From contig NZ_JAHXPB010000006.1 in NCBI RefSeq assembly GCF_023147505.1, positions 186,001 to 250,000 on the forward strand: DNA of 64,000 nt, given 5' to 3'. The stretch's first letter is position 1. Each line of letters begins with the position of its first letter. Positions 1 through 7,616 of the stretch are shown piece after piece. A model generated the notes under the pieces. The model searched no databases, was not told the DNA's origin, and worked only from the letters and a program-made list of their open reading frames with translations. The position numbers and the translations under genes were made by a program. This stretch comes from Brevundimonas sp. EYE_349. Lineage in GTDB: Bacteria > Pseudomonadota > Alphaproteobacteria > Caulobacterales > Caulobacteraceae.

Positions 1-4
1 GTCG

Positions 5-1414
5 TTACAGGTGGATCGTGCGGTCGGCCACAGCCAGGCATGCCTCGCGCAAGGCTTCCGGAAGCGTCGGATGCGCATGGCTCGTCCGCGCCACGTCTTC
101 GGCCGCCGCGCCGAATTGCATGACGGCGACCGCTTCATGGATCAGGCTGCCCGCGTCCGGCCCCAGGATGTGCACGCCGAGAATCCTGTCCGTGCCGGCG
201 TCCGCCAACACCTTGACCAGCCCGTTCTTCTCCAACCGCGCCTTGGCCATGGCGTTTGCCGAGAACGGAAAGCGCCCGACGCGATAGGCCACGCCGGCCG
301 CCTTGAGGTCGTCCTCGGTGCGCCCGACTGAGGCCAGTTCCGGCCAGGTGTAGACGACGGCCGGGATTGTTCCGTAGTCGACATGGCCCGCGGCGCCGGC
401 AAGGCGCTCGGCAAGGGCGATCCCTTCTTCCTCCGCCTTGTGGGCCAGCATGGCGCCGCCGATGACATCGCCGATGGCGTAGACCCCTTCGGCGCTGGTT
501 CGAAAGCCGTCGTCGACCGGAATATAGCCCCTTGGGTCCGGCTTGATGCCGACCGTCTCCAGATCGAGTCCGTCGGTGGCGGGACGTCGGCCAATGGACA
601 CGAGCACGACATCGGCCTTGATGGTTCCTCGCGCGCCGTCTCCCATGGGCTCGACCTCAAGGACGACGTCGTCCGCCTCCATTCGCGATCCGACCACCTT
701 GTGCGCCAGGCAGAATTGGAAGCCCTGGGCCTCGAGCACCTTGTGCAGCGCCGTCGACATCTCTGAATCAACGCCGGACGCGATCCGGTCGAGCACCTCG
801 ACGACGGTGACCTCGCTGCCGAGACGGCGCCAGACGGAGCCCAGCTCCAGTCCGACATAGCCGCCGCCGATCACCGCCAGATGGCGCGGCGCCGCCGTCA
901 GGCTGAGGGCGCCCGCCGAGGTGACGATCCGCTGCTCGTCGATGGGCAGGTCCGGCAACGTCGCCGCTTTCGATCCGCTGGCGAGCACGATCGCCTTGCG
1001 GACCTGCACCTCGAAGCTGCCGTCCGGGGCGCTCACTTCCACACGGTCGCGCGACAGCAGCCGGCCGCGGCCCTGCAGGCGGGTGACCTTGTTCTTGCGC
1101 AGGAGCTAGGCGACCCCTTCACCAAGCTCCGTCACGACCCTGGCCTTGTGCCGCATGACGCCTGCAAGGTCGGCCCGCACATTGTCGACCAGGACGCCGA
1201 AAGCCTCGAGATTGCGGGCCATCTCCAGCCGCTCTGTGGCCTGCAGCAGCGCCTTTGACGGAATGCACCCGATGTTCAGGCAGGTTCCACCGAGGAGTTC
1301 CCGGTCGTCGATAACCGCCACCGACATGCCGAGCTGGCTCGCCCGGATGGCGCAGGGGTACCCGCCCGGCCCGCCGCCGATTATCACCAGGTCATAGGAT
1401 GTCATCGAAGCCAT
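5..1414 (-). pseudogene. lpdA: Dihydrolipoyl dehydrogenase, interrupted by an in-frame amber codon
   Basis: Flavin disulfide reductase of the E3 family, which reoxidises dihydrolipoamide in 2-oxoacid dehydrogenase complexes. The N-terminal part (start near 1414 or 1405) has the FAD-binding GGGPGG motif and the redox pair in GGTCLNIGCIPSK. The rest has the NAD-binding GGGYVG motif, the FAD motif YAIGDV and the C-terminal HPT motif that supplies the catalytic His. Between them a TAG at 1106-1108 (minus strand) stops the frame. The 21 codons from 1105 to 1043 continue in the same frame and read like normal family sequence (LLRKNKVTRLQG), so only one codon is wrong and nothing is missing. It starts 4 bases after the P450 gene ends. 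It may be a recent nonsense mutation, a sequencing error or a suppressed codon. Confidence 0.85.
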
Positions 1415-1477
1415 CGCGTCAGCCTTCGCTGTAAGTGAAAGAGGGACGAAGGCGCCGGCCACCCGCATGAGCAAACA

Positions 1478-2737
1478 TCAGGCGCCGCCCTTACGCGGGG
1501 AAGTCCGACGCGTCATCATTCGGAACCCGCTCCTGGGGAGGGCCGGAAGGCGGCGGAAGTCGATCTCCAGATCCTGAGCCGGCAGCCGGTAGTTCAGGCC
1601 GGCGAGCATGCCGAGGGCCCGCTCCATCAATTCGACGACGATGCTTTCGCCGGGACAACGGTGACCGGTCAGGGCGTTCCCGCCGCCTTGGGGAATCAGG
1701 CCGAACGCGTCCCCGGAGCCGTCGATGAAACGCTCTGGCCGGAATTCGTCGGGATCGGTCCAGACGGCAGGATCGTGATTGGAGCCATAGAGATCGAGGA
1801 TCACCTGCCGACCCACCGGGAAGTCAAGGTTGCGCCAGCGAAACGGCGCGCGCACACGCCCGATCACCGCCGGGAAAAACGGATAAAGGCGTCGCACCTC
1901 CTGAACGAAGGCGCGGCGGCGGCCGGCGTCCGCGGTGGCCAGACGGGCCGCCGCGGGGTGCGCCTGCATCGCGTGCGCCACAAACACGATATAGACCGAG
2001 GTCGCCACGGTCGGCCTCAGCACATTGGCCAGTTCGACCGCCGCCGTCCGGGCCGCCAACGGTTCGCCATCATCCGCGCTCGCCCAGGCCCAGGCGTAGG
2101 CGGCGGTGTCTGGATCCGGCGCCAGTCGTCCGGCGCGAATGCCCTCGATGATCGAGGCCAGCCAGGCGTCGACGCGTCGCCGCGCGTACCTCGACCACAG
2201 GTGGCGAGGCCCCCGCGATCCTGCCGCGTCAAACAGCGCCCTGAGGTGACTGACCCGTTTCGCTTCGTCGTCGGGATTCAGCGGCACCCCCGCCCAGCGG
2301 CAGACGGCGCGGGTGAGCACCGGCTGCAGGGCGTCGTACAGCACGATCTCTTCCTGGCCAGCCCATTCAACGGCCGCGCGTCGCCATTCCGCCTCGAACA
2401 GGTCGCCCAGCCGCGCGATCCGTTCCGGCGACATAAGAGCGATGAACACGCGTTTGCGGGCGCGGTGCGCTTCGCCATCCAGGCCCTGGACGCCGCCTTC
2501 GCCGAGCAGTGTGCGTCGGACAGGCGCCGGCATGGCGCCCGCGCGCGAGATGCGGGTCTCGTCGTAGAAGACCTGGGCCGCTTCACGCCCTCTCAGACAG
2601 GCCGTCTCCTTCAGCGCCAGACGGGTCTCGATTGCGTCCGCGCCGGCCTGCTCGAACAGGCGGGAGATGCGCCTGTACGGGTCCGTCAAAAGGGCGAACG
2701 TCTGATCGGCGTGTCGCTGTGTCGATCGATGCGCCAT
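1478..2737 (-). CDS. CYP152-family cytochrome P450 (fatty-acid peroxygenase type)
   Basis: A 419-residue P450 resembling the H2O2-using fatty-acid hydroxylases/decarboxylases P450 BS-beta, SP-alpha and OleT. Visible CYP152 features are the N-terminal block with GVQGLDGEAHRARK, the I-helix sequence VLRPTVA with the Arg-Pro pair that binds the substrate carboxylate in place of the usual acid-alcohol pair, the ExxR motif in QEVRRLYPF, DLYGSNHDPAVW, and the heme-ligand loop GHRCPGE. No redox-partner domain is fused, as expected for a peroxygenase. A GGAGG site lies 6 bases before the ATG. It follows the merR gene after 163 bases on the same strand. The exact substrate and product (hydroxy acid or terminal alkene) cannot be told from sequence. 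Confidence 0.9.
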   Translation of the reverse strand: MAHRSTQRHADQTFALLTDPYRRISRLFEQAGADAIETRLALKETACLRGREAAQVFYDETRISRAGAMPAPVRRTLLGEGGVQGLDGEAHRARKRVFIALMSPERIARLGDLFEAEWRRAAVEWAGQEEIVLYDALQPVLTRAVCRWAGVPLNPDDEAKRVSHLRALFDAAGSRGPRHLWSRYARRRVDAWLASIIEGIRAGRLAPDPDTAAYAWAWASADDGEPLAARTAAVELANVLRPTVATSVYIVFVAHAMQAHPAAARLATADAGRRRAFVQEVRRLYPFFPAVIGRVRAPFRWRNLDFPVGRQVILDLYGSNHDPAVWTDPDEFRPERFIDGSGDAFGLIPQGGGNALTGHRCPGESIVVELMERALGMLAGLNYRLPAQDLEIDFRRLPALPRSGFRMMTRRTSPRKGGA

Positions 2738-2900
2738 CGAAGTCCTCCATGGACGAAGGGAGCGCGACGAGGGCCGCGGGATTACTCAAAACGTCGCGGT
2801 GACCCAATGGCTCCTGCATCATCCCGGGCCCGTTCTGACCTTCAGCGCCGACCTGCACGGCGAGGCCGAGGAGCGGTGCAAACCCGGGTCGGGTTCGTCT

Positions 2901-3335
2901 TCAAACCGGCGCCGAGGGATCGTGCAGGGCTTCGATCACCTTGCAGGCGGACACGCGGCCGCCGGCACATTCCGCCGTCATCCGCGAAAGCTCGCGTTGC
3001 AGGGCCCGGAGTCGGGCGATCTTATGCGTCACCTCCGCCAGATGACGTTCGGCGAGGATGCTGGCTTCGGCGCAGGGCCGATCAGGGTGATCGGACAGAT
3101 CCAGCAGGGAGCGGATCGAGTCCAGATCGAAGCCCAATTGCCGTGCATGCCGAATGAACGACAGGCGGCGTTCCGCCGCGTCGTCATACATCCGCCGGTC
3201 GCTGGCGGTGCGCGGGGCGGCGGGAAGCAGGCCGATCTCCTCGTAGAAGCGGATGGTCGGGACCTTGACGCCGGTGGCCGCGGCGAGCTTGCCGATAGGG
3301 CGCAGGCCGGACGAGGCCGGGGAGGGCAGGGTCAT
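2901..3335 (-). CDS. MerR-family metal-responsive transcriptional regulator
   Basis: A 144-residue MerR regulator. The winged-helix N-terminus (residues about 11-80) reads IGKLAAATGVKVPTIRFYEEIGLLP, followed by a long dimerisation helix and a C-terminal loop with Cys in CAEAS, ECAGGRVSACKV. Such paired Cys near the dimer interface suit Zn/Cd/Pb sensing (ZntR, CadR or PbrR type) more than copper sensing. It is the third gene of the lspA, MAPEG, merR unit, 54 bases after the MAPEG gene. The two MerR-type promoters at 4478-4508 and 4559-4589 are its natural targets, so it probably regulates itself and the divergent czc operon. Metal identity is inferred. Confidence 0.85.
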   Translation of the reverse strand: MTLPSPASSGLRPIGKLAAATGVKVPTIRFYEEIGLLPAAPRTASDRRMYDDAAERRLSFIRHARQLGFDLDSIRSLLDLSDHPDRPCAEASILAERHLAEVTHKIARLRALQRELSRMTAECAGGRVSACKVIEALHDPSAPV

Positions 3336-3389
3336 CGCATCATCTCGCAGCAGCGGGCTGAAGGGCGGCAGGCGCAGGACGGAAAAGGA

Positions 3390-3932
3390 TCATCGGCCCA
3401 GCCCCATGAGGACGATGGCGGCGCCGAAGGCGGCGATCGTGGAAGCGCCGGTAAGGGCCATGCCGAAGGCCCTGGCCGCCGCGCCCCGGGCATAACCGTG
3501 GGCGAACAACACGCGGCCGATCAGATAGAGGGCGACCAGCACCGGCAGCACGACCATCTCCTCGCCGCGCAGCACGGTGGCGAGCACCAGGTGGGCGCCC
3601 ACCGCCAGGACCGTCTGCTCCAGGGTGTTCTGAAGCACGGCGGCAGGCACGGCGAGCCTCGAGCTGGGCGCCGCATAGGCGGAACCCGGCCGGTCGGCGT
3701 CGGACCGGAACCGGATGCTCGCCACGGCCCTCAAACAACCGGCGAGCCACAGGAAAACGAGGAGGTCCGCCTTCAGGGCGTAGGCCAGCCGATCAGCTGT
3801 CGCCATGTCCGGCGCGGCGCCCAGGAGACGTGGCGAAAGCCATAGCCAAGCTGACGCCACCGCCGCAGCGGTGATGAGAATCGCCAACCCCGAACGGACG
3901 GCGAGCGCCTTCTGTTCGGCGGAAAAGGTCAT
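3390..3932 (-). CDS. MAPEG-like integral membrane protein
   Basis: A 180-residue, four-helix membrane protein. Its first segment is near residues 13-33 and the next follows LAYALKADLLVFLWLAGCLRAVA. The central NTLEQTVLAVGAHLVL resembles the MAPEG family (membrane-associated proteins in eicosanoid and glutathione metabolism), where NxxE is a conserved core motif. The start at 3932 overlaps the lspA stop by ATGA, so the two are translationally coupled. Its role in metal response is unknown; redox or thiol protection of the envelope is only a guess. Confidence 0.65.
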   Translation of the reverse strand: MTFSAEQKALAVRSGLAILITAAAVASAWLWLSPRLLGAAPDMATADRLAYALKADLLVFLWLAGCLRAVASIRFRSDADRPGSAYAAPSSRLAVPAAVLQNTLEQTVLAVGAHLVLATVLRGEEMVVLPVLVALYLIGRVLFAHGYARGAAARAFGMALTGASTIAAFGAAIVLMGLGR

Positions 3933-4453
3933 CGCGCCGCCCGTCCCAGGGTCGACGTCGCCGGGCGGCCGTCCGAGCCCCGGACGGTCAGGAGGAGCAG
4001 CGCCACGCCGCAAACAATGGCCGCATCGGCGAGGTTGAAGGTCGGCCAGTGCGCGTCGCCCCAATGAAGATCGATGAAATCCGTCACCGCGCCGGAGCGC
4101 AGACGATCGAGCAGGTTCCCGAGCGCTCCACCGGGGATGAGGCTCGCCGCGACCGCCGTGACGGCGCTTCGCGTACGCCAGATCCAGGTCAGCAGGACGC
4201 CGATGATCAGGAATGCCACGGCGCTCAGGGCCCATCGTCCCACCGCGCCCGAGTCTGCGAACAGGCCAAAGGTGACGCCGGGATTGAATCCCAAACGCAG
4301 CGCGAGGAACGGCGTGAGGTCCACCGGGCTCTCGAGTCGGGCGCGAGCCGCGGCCTTGGCGGCCTGATCCAGAGCGGCGATCAGCATGAAGAACGAGAAG
4401 GCGATCGCCCGCATGCGGCTGGGACCGCGTCGCGACGGGTGCATCGTGATCAT
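3929..4453 (-). CDS. lspA: Signal peptidase II (prolipoprotein signal peptidase), metal-island copy
   Basis: Inner-membrane aspartyl protease that cleaves lipoprotein signal peptides before the lipidated Cys. The 174-residue product has four membrane segments and both catalytic Asp motifs: GGALGNLLDRLRSGAVTDFID and WPTFNLADAAI. An AGGAGG site lies 6 bases before the ATG at 4453, which fixes the start. It is the first gene after a MerR-type promoter, so this is probably a dedicated, metal-induced copy and not the housekeeping one. LspA homologues are a known companion of lead/cadmium resistance loci (pbr type). Many exported metal-binding proteins in this window are predicted lipoproteins and possible substrates. 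Confidence 0.92.
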   Translation of the reverse strand: MITMHPSRRGPSRMRAIAFSFFMLIAALDQAAKAAARARLESPVDLTPFLALRLGFNPGVTFGLFADSGAVGRWALSAVAFLIIGVLLTWIWRTRSAVTAVAASLIPGGALGNLLDRLRSGAVTDFIDLHWGDAHWPTFNLADAAIVCGVALLLLTVRGSDGRPATSTLGRAAR

Positions 4454-4477
4454 GAGGCCTCCTGTGGATTTCGTCCG

Positions 4478-4508
4478 ATTGTGCGTCCTCTAGCTACTAG
4501 AGGATCAA
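4478..4508 (-). promoter_or_regulatory. MerR-type promoter/operator driving lspA-MAPEG-merR
   Basis: On the minus strand a -35 TTGATC (4508-4503) and a -10 CACAAT (4483-4478) are separated by 19 bases, the over-long spacing typical of MerR-activated promoters. The spacer holds a perfect dyad CCTCTAG-TAG-CTAGAGG at 4487-4503. It lies about 25 bases before the lspA start codon. Confidence 0.88.
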
Positions 4509-4558
4509 GTCGGTTCCGCCAAACCGCGTCTTTTTGGGCGAGGCATCCATTTTTGTTC

Positions 4559-4589
4559 TTGATCCTCGAGCGACTGGAGGATGCATTCT
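4559..4589 (+). promoter_or_regulatory. MerR-type promoter/operator driving the CDF-czc operon
   Basis: On the plus strand a -35 TTGATC (4559-4564), a 19-base spacer and a -10 CATTCT (4584-4589). The spacer region contains the dyad CCTCGAG-CGA-CTGGAGG at 4564-4580 with one mismatch. It has the same -35 and geometry as the divergent promoter at 4478-4508, so the same MerR protein probably acts on both. Confidence 0.88.
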
Positions 4590-4610
4590 CGTGGTGAAAG
4601 GCGGACTTCG

Positions 4611-5261
4611 ATGACTGACTCCCTCTCGTCCCCCGAACCGGCGGCCGCCGGCTGCGGCTGCGGCGCGGCCGTCAAGTTCGACGGCGCCACGCCGGCCTAT
4701 CGCCGCATCCTGATGGCGGTGATCGCTATCAACGGCGCCGCCTTCCTGGCCATCGCCGGCGGCGCGGCCCTGCAGGGCTCGGCCTCGCTGGGTGCCAACG
4801 CCCTCGACTTCCTGGCCGACGCCGCCACCTACGGCATCAGCCTGGCCGTGATCGGGCGCTCGGTCGCCGTGAGATCCGGGGCCGCCATCATCAAGGGCGC
4901 CAGCCTCGCGGCGCTGGCGCTGTTCATCCTTGGCTACGCGATCTGGCGGGCGACCTCGGGGGCGCCCCCGGAAGGCGTCGTCATCACCGGCCTGGGCGCC
5001 CTGGGCTTTTTCGCCAACGCCCTGGCCGCGCTGCTGCTGGTCCGCCATCGCGAAGGCGACGCCAATGTCCGTTCGGTCTGGCTGTGCACGCGCAACGACC
5101 TGATCCAGAGCCTGGTGGTCGCGGCCACGGGCGTGGCCGTCTGGTTGACCGCCTCTCGCTGGCCCGACCTGATCGCCGGCGCGATCCTGGCGGTGGTCTT
5201 CCTGCAATCCGGCTGGTCGATCATTCGTCAGTCCCGCGAAGAACTGAAGGCCGCCGCGTGA
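4611..5261 (+). CDS. Cation diffusion facilitator family transporter (short form)
   Basis: A 216-residue inner-membrane protein with about six segments, predicted to export divalent metal (Zn, Cd, Co or Pb) from cytoplasm to periplasm. The CDF metal-site helices appear as ANALDFLADAATY and CTRNDLIQS; both use Asn/Asp-rich variants of the usual HxxxD. It lacks the long cytoplasmic C-terminal domain of ZitB/CzcD. The N-terminus carries GCGCG, a possible metal ligand. The start at 4611 follows an AAAGGCGG site and lies 21 bases after the MerR-type -10. It is the first gene of the czc unit and resembles the CDF at 12030-12632 that closes it. Confidence 0.85.
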   Translation: MTDSLSSPEPAAAGCGCGAAVKFDGATPAYRRILMAVIAINGAAFLAIAGGAALQGSASLGANALDFLADAATYGISLAVIGRSVAVRSGAAIIKGASLAALALFILGYAIWRATSGAPPEGVVITGLGALGFFANALAALLLVRHREGDANVRSVWLCTRNDLIQSLVVAATGVAVWLTASRWPDLIAGAILAVVFLQSGWSIIRQSREELKAAA

Positions 5262-5908
5262 CCGCGAACTTCACCCCCGCGCTCGGCCATACAGCCCTGA
5301 GCGGGCTGTATGATCCGGCCATCGCGCTTTTGACCCGGGAACCGCTGTGGCGGAGCCGCCTTCTCGAACAGGTGGCTCCGTCCCCTGGCGAGACGATCAT
5401 CGATCTTGGATGTGGAACCGGCTCATTCGCGATCGCCATGGCGAACCGGGCGCCGGACGCGCGCATCTTCGGCCTCGATCCCGACGGCGACATCCTCAGG
5501 CGGGCCGAGACGAAGACGGCCGCTGCAGGTCAGGCCGTCCGTTTCATCCAGGGGTTTTCGCGCGATGTGGCGGCGCTCCTGGGCGAGGACGCCGCCGACA
5601 AGGTGGTCTCCAGCTTGGTCTTCCATCAGCTGCCCATGGCCGAGAAGCGAGCGGGCCTCGCCGCGAGCCTGCGGGCGCTCAAGCCGGGCGGAACGCTGCA
5701 TGTCGCGGACTACGGCCGCCAGTCGGGTGCGATGCGCGTGCTCTTCCGCCTGGTGCAGTCTCTGGACGGCTACGAAAACACCCAACCGAACGCCGACGGC
5801 GTTCTGCCTACGCTGATGGCCGAGGCCGGCTTCACACAGGTTCAAGTGCTCGATGTCATCCCGACCGCCACCGGATCCATCTCTCTGTATCGGGCGGTGC
5901 GACGATGA
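5258..5908 (+). CDS. Class I SAM-dependent methyltransferase
   Basis: A 216-residue cytosolic methyltransferase with motif I DLGCGTGSFAIAMA (residues about 50-63), the acidic loop LDPDGD, motif IV VVSSLVFHQLP and LKPGGTLHVADYG. The GTG start at 5258 overlaps the CDF stop (GTGA), so it is coupled to the transporter. The substrate is unknown; the fold is of the ubiE/arsenite-methyltransferase-like type but the ArsM cysteines are absent. Its place in a metal-efflux operon suggests a role under metal stress, which is inference from position only. Confidence 0.8.
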   Translation: MTANFTPALGHTALSGLYDPAIALLTREPLWRSRLLEQVAPSPGETIIDLGCGTGSFAIAMANRAPDARIFGLDPDGDILRRAETKTAAAGQAVRFIQGFSRDVAALLGEDAADKVVSSLVFHQLPMAEKRAGLAASLRALKPGGTLHVADYGRQSGAMRVLFRLVQSLDGYENTQPNADGVLPTLMAEAGFTQVQVLDVIPTATGSISLYRAVRR

Positions 5909-6306
5909 GGCGATTGATGTCGCGGCGCACCGTGTTATGGGACGGCATGGGGTTTCCCTCGACTAGGCATGGGTGGATGGCGGCGCTGCTCGCGTCGTTC
6001 CTGGCCCTGTTCGTCCTGGTTTCCGCAGCCGACGCCTTCGCCTGCGCACCCGAGACCGGAAGCTTGCAAGGCCTGGCCGCGTCGGACGTCGTCGCTGTGT
6101 CCGATACAGGTCACGGCGAACGCAAGGACGCAGCAGGTCAGGTCGCCTGCGCCCACGGCCATTGCCACCATTGCGGCATTACCGCGCCGCCGGCGATTGA
6201 CGACATGAGGTCGATGGCCCTCGATCGCGCGCCCTTGGCGCCATCGCTCGATCAGGCGCCGGCCTCCCGGATGCCCGCCGGTCCCATGCGCCCGCCCAGA
6301 ACCTGA
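5905..6306 (+). CDS. Small exported His/Cys-rich protein upstream of czcC
   Basis: A 133-residue protein with an N-terminal hydrophobic segment (AALLASFLALFVLVSAADAFA, near residues 26-46) consistent with a signal peptide. The mature part contains CAHGHCHHCG, a likely metal-binding cluster. The ATG overlaps the methyltransferase stop. No family was recognised with certainty. It occupies the slot just before an outer-membrane efflux gene, as does the protein at 46496-46858 before cusC, which suggests a periplasmic metal chaperone or sensor. Alternatives: a scavenger protein with no specific partner. Confidence 0.65.
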   Translation: MRRLMSRRTVLWDGMGFPSTRHGWMAALLASFLALFVLVSAADAFACAPETGSLQGLAASDVVAVSDTGHGERKDAAGQVACAHGHCHHCGITAPPAIDDMRSMALDRAPLAPSLDQAPASRMPAGPMRPPRT

Positions 6307-6359
6307 CGTGACCTCGCGTTCGCGCGCGCCCTTCACGTCAACCTTCCGGGACATGAGAC

Positions 6360-7616
6360 ATGCCATCCCCTATTCGCCGCTTGCCGCCTTTCGCGGTCGG
6401 CTGCGCTGTGGTCGCCCTGACGACCGCCTTGACCGGCCCGGCCTGGGCCGATCCCGCGCCATCCTTCCGGACCCTGCTTGAGCGCATAGGGGCCAGCCCC
6501 TCCGCGGCCGAGGCCGACGCCTTGCTCGAAGCGGCCGAGGCCCGGGTGCGCCAGGCGCGCGTGCGGCCCAACCCGACCGCCGCCCTCGAGGCGGAGAACG
6601 CCTTCGGCAGCGGTCCCTTTTCCGGCTACGACAACGCCGAGACCACGCTCTCGCTCACCCAGGACCTCGAACTGTGGGGCCGGCGCGGCGCCCGGGTCGA
6701 GGTGGCGCGGGCGGAGGCCGGAACGGCTTCGCTGCGTCGCGATCAGGCGGTCGTCGACGCCGCCGGACGGCTCGCACTCGCCTACGCCGAAGCGGAAGCC
6801 GCCGAGCGGCGCTTCGCCCTGGCCGAGGAGGCGCTCAGCCTGACCATCGCGGACGCCCGCGCCGCCCTGGTGCTCGTGGAGGAGGGACGCGAGCCCATGC
6901 TGCGCGGCATCCAGGCCGAGAGCGAGGCGGCGGCGGCCCGCGCGACCCGTGACGAGGCGCAGGCCGAGCGGGACGCGGCGTTCGCCCGCCTGACGGCTGT
7001 CGCGATGCTGCCCGCGCCGGTCACCTCGATCGTCGACAGCCTGCTGGACGACGCGCCGACCCGGACGGCCATCGAAGCCGCTCCCGGGGCGCCGGCCGTT
7101 CGCGTCGCCGAGGCCGAACGCGAAGCGGCCGAACGGCGGATCGCCGTCGAGCGAGTGCGCGCGCGGCCCGACGTCAGCGCCAGCGTCGGCGTTCGGCGTT
7201 ACGAAGCCGAGGATGCGACAGCGCTGACCTTCGGCATCAGCATGCCGCTGCCCCTGTTCGACCGGAACCGCGGCAATATCGACGCGGCCCAGGCCGAGTT
7301 CCGCGCCGCGGACGCCCGCCTGGCCGGCGCGCGCCAGGAGGCCGAGGCCGACGGTCAGGCCGCGGTCGCCCGGCTGAACGCCTCGGTGAGCCGCGTCGCG
7401 GCCGCCGACGCCGGCGTGACCTCATCCGAGGAAGCCTATCGCCTGTCCCGGATCGGCTTCGAGGCCGGCCGCATCTCGCAACTGGAGCTGCGCGGAACCC
7501 GCGCCGCCCTCATCACCGCCCGCAACGCCGCCGTCGACGCCCGCCTGGCGCGCGTCCGCGCCGAAATCGATCTCGCGCGCCTGCAAGCGCGCGCACCCTT
7601 CGGAGGGGGCCAATAA
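6360..7616 (+). CDS. czcC: CzcC-type outer-membrane efflux factor
   Basis: A 418-residue TolC-family protein forming the outer-membrane duct of the CzcCBA efflux pump. It has a signal peptide (residues about 1-30, ending TGPAWA), then two repeats of long amphipathic helices separated by beta-strand segments (LSLTQDLELWGRRGARVEVARAE and FGISMPLPLFDRNRGNIDAAQAE), the classic duplicated OEP layout. It overlaps czcB by one base (TAATG), showing tight coupling. Confidence 0.92.
   Translation: MPSPIRRLPPFAVGCAVVALTTALTGPAWADPAPSFRTLLERIGASPSAAEADALLEAAEARVRQARVRPNPTAALEAENAFGSGPFSGYDNAETTLSLTQDLELWGRRGARVEVARAEAGTASLRRDQAVVDAAGRLALAYAEAEAAERRFALAEEALSLTIADARAALVLVEEGREPMLRGIQAESEAAAARATRDEAQAERDAAFARLTAVAMLPAPVTSIVDSLLDDAPTRTAIEAAPGAPAVRVAEAEREAAERRIAVERVRARPDVSASVGVRRYEAEDATALTFGISMPLPLFDRNRGNIDAAQAEFRAADARLAGARQEAEADGQAAVARLNASVSRVAAADAGVTSSEEAYRLSRIGFEAGRISQLELRGTRAALITARNAAVDARLARVRAEIDLARLQARAPFGGGQ

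Noticed and set aside
1661..3157. A 498-codon open frame on the plus strand
   Set aside because: Antisense to the P450 and merR genes, which have clear family motifs.
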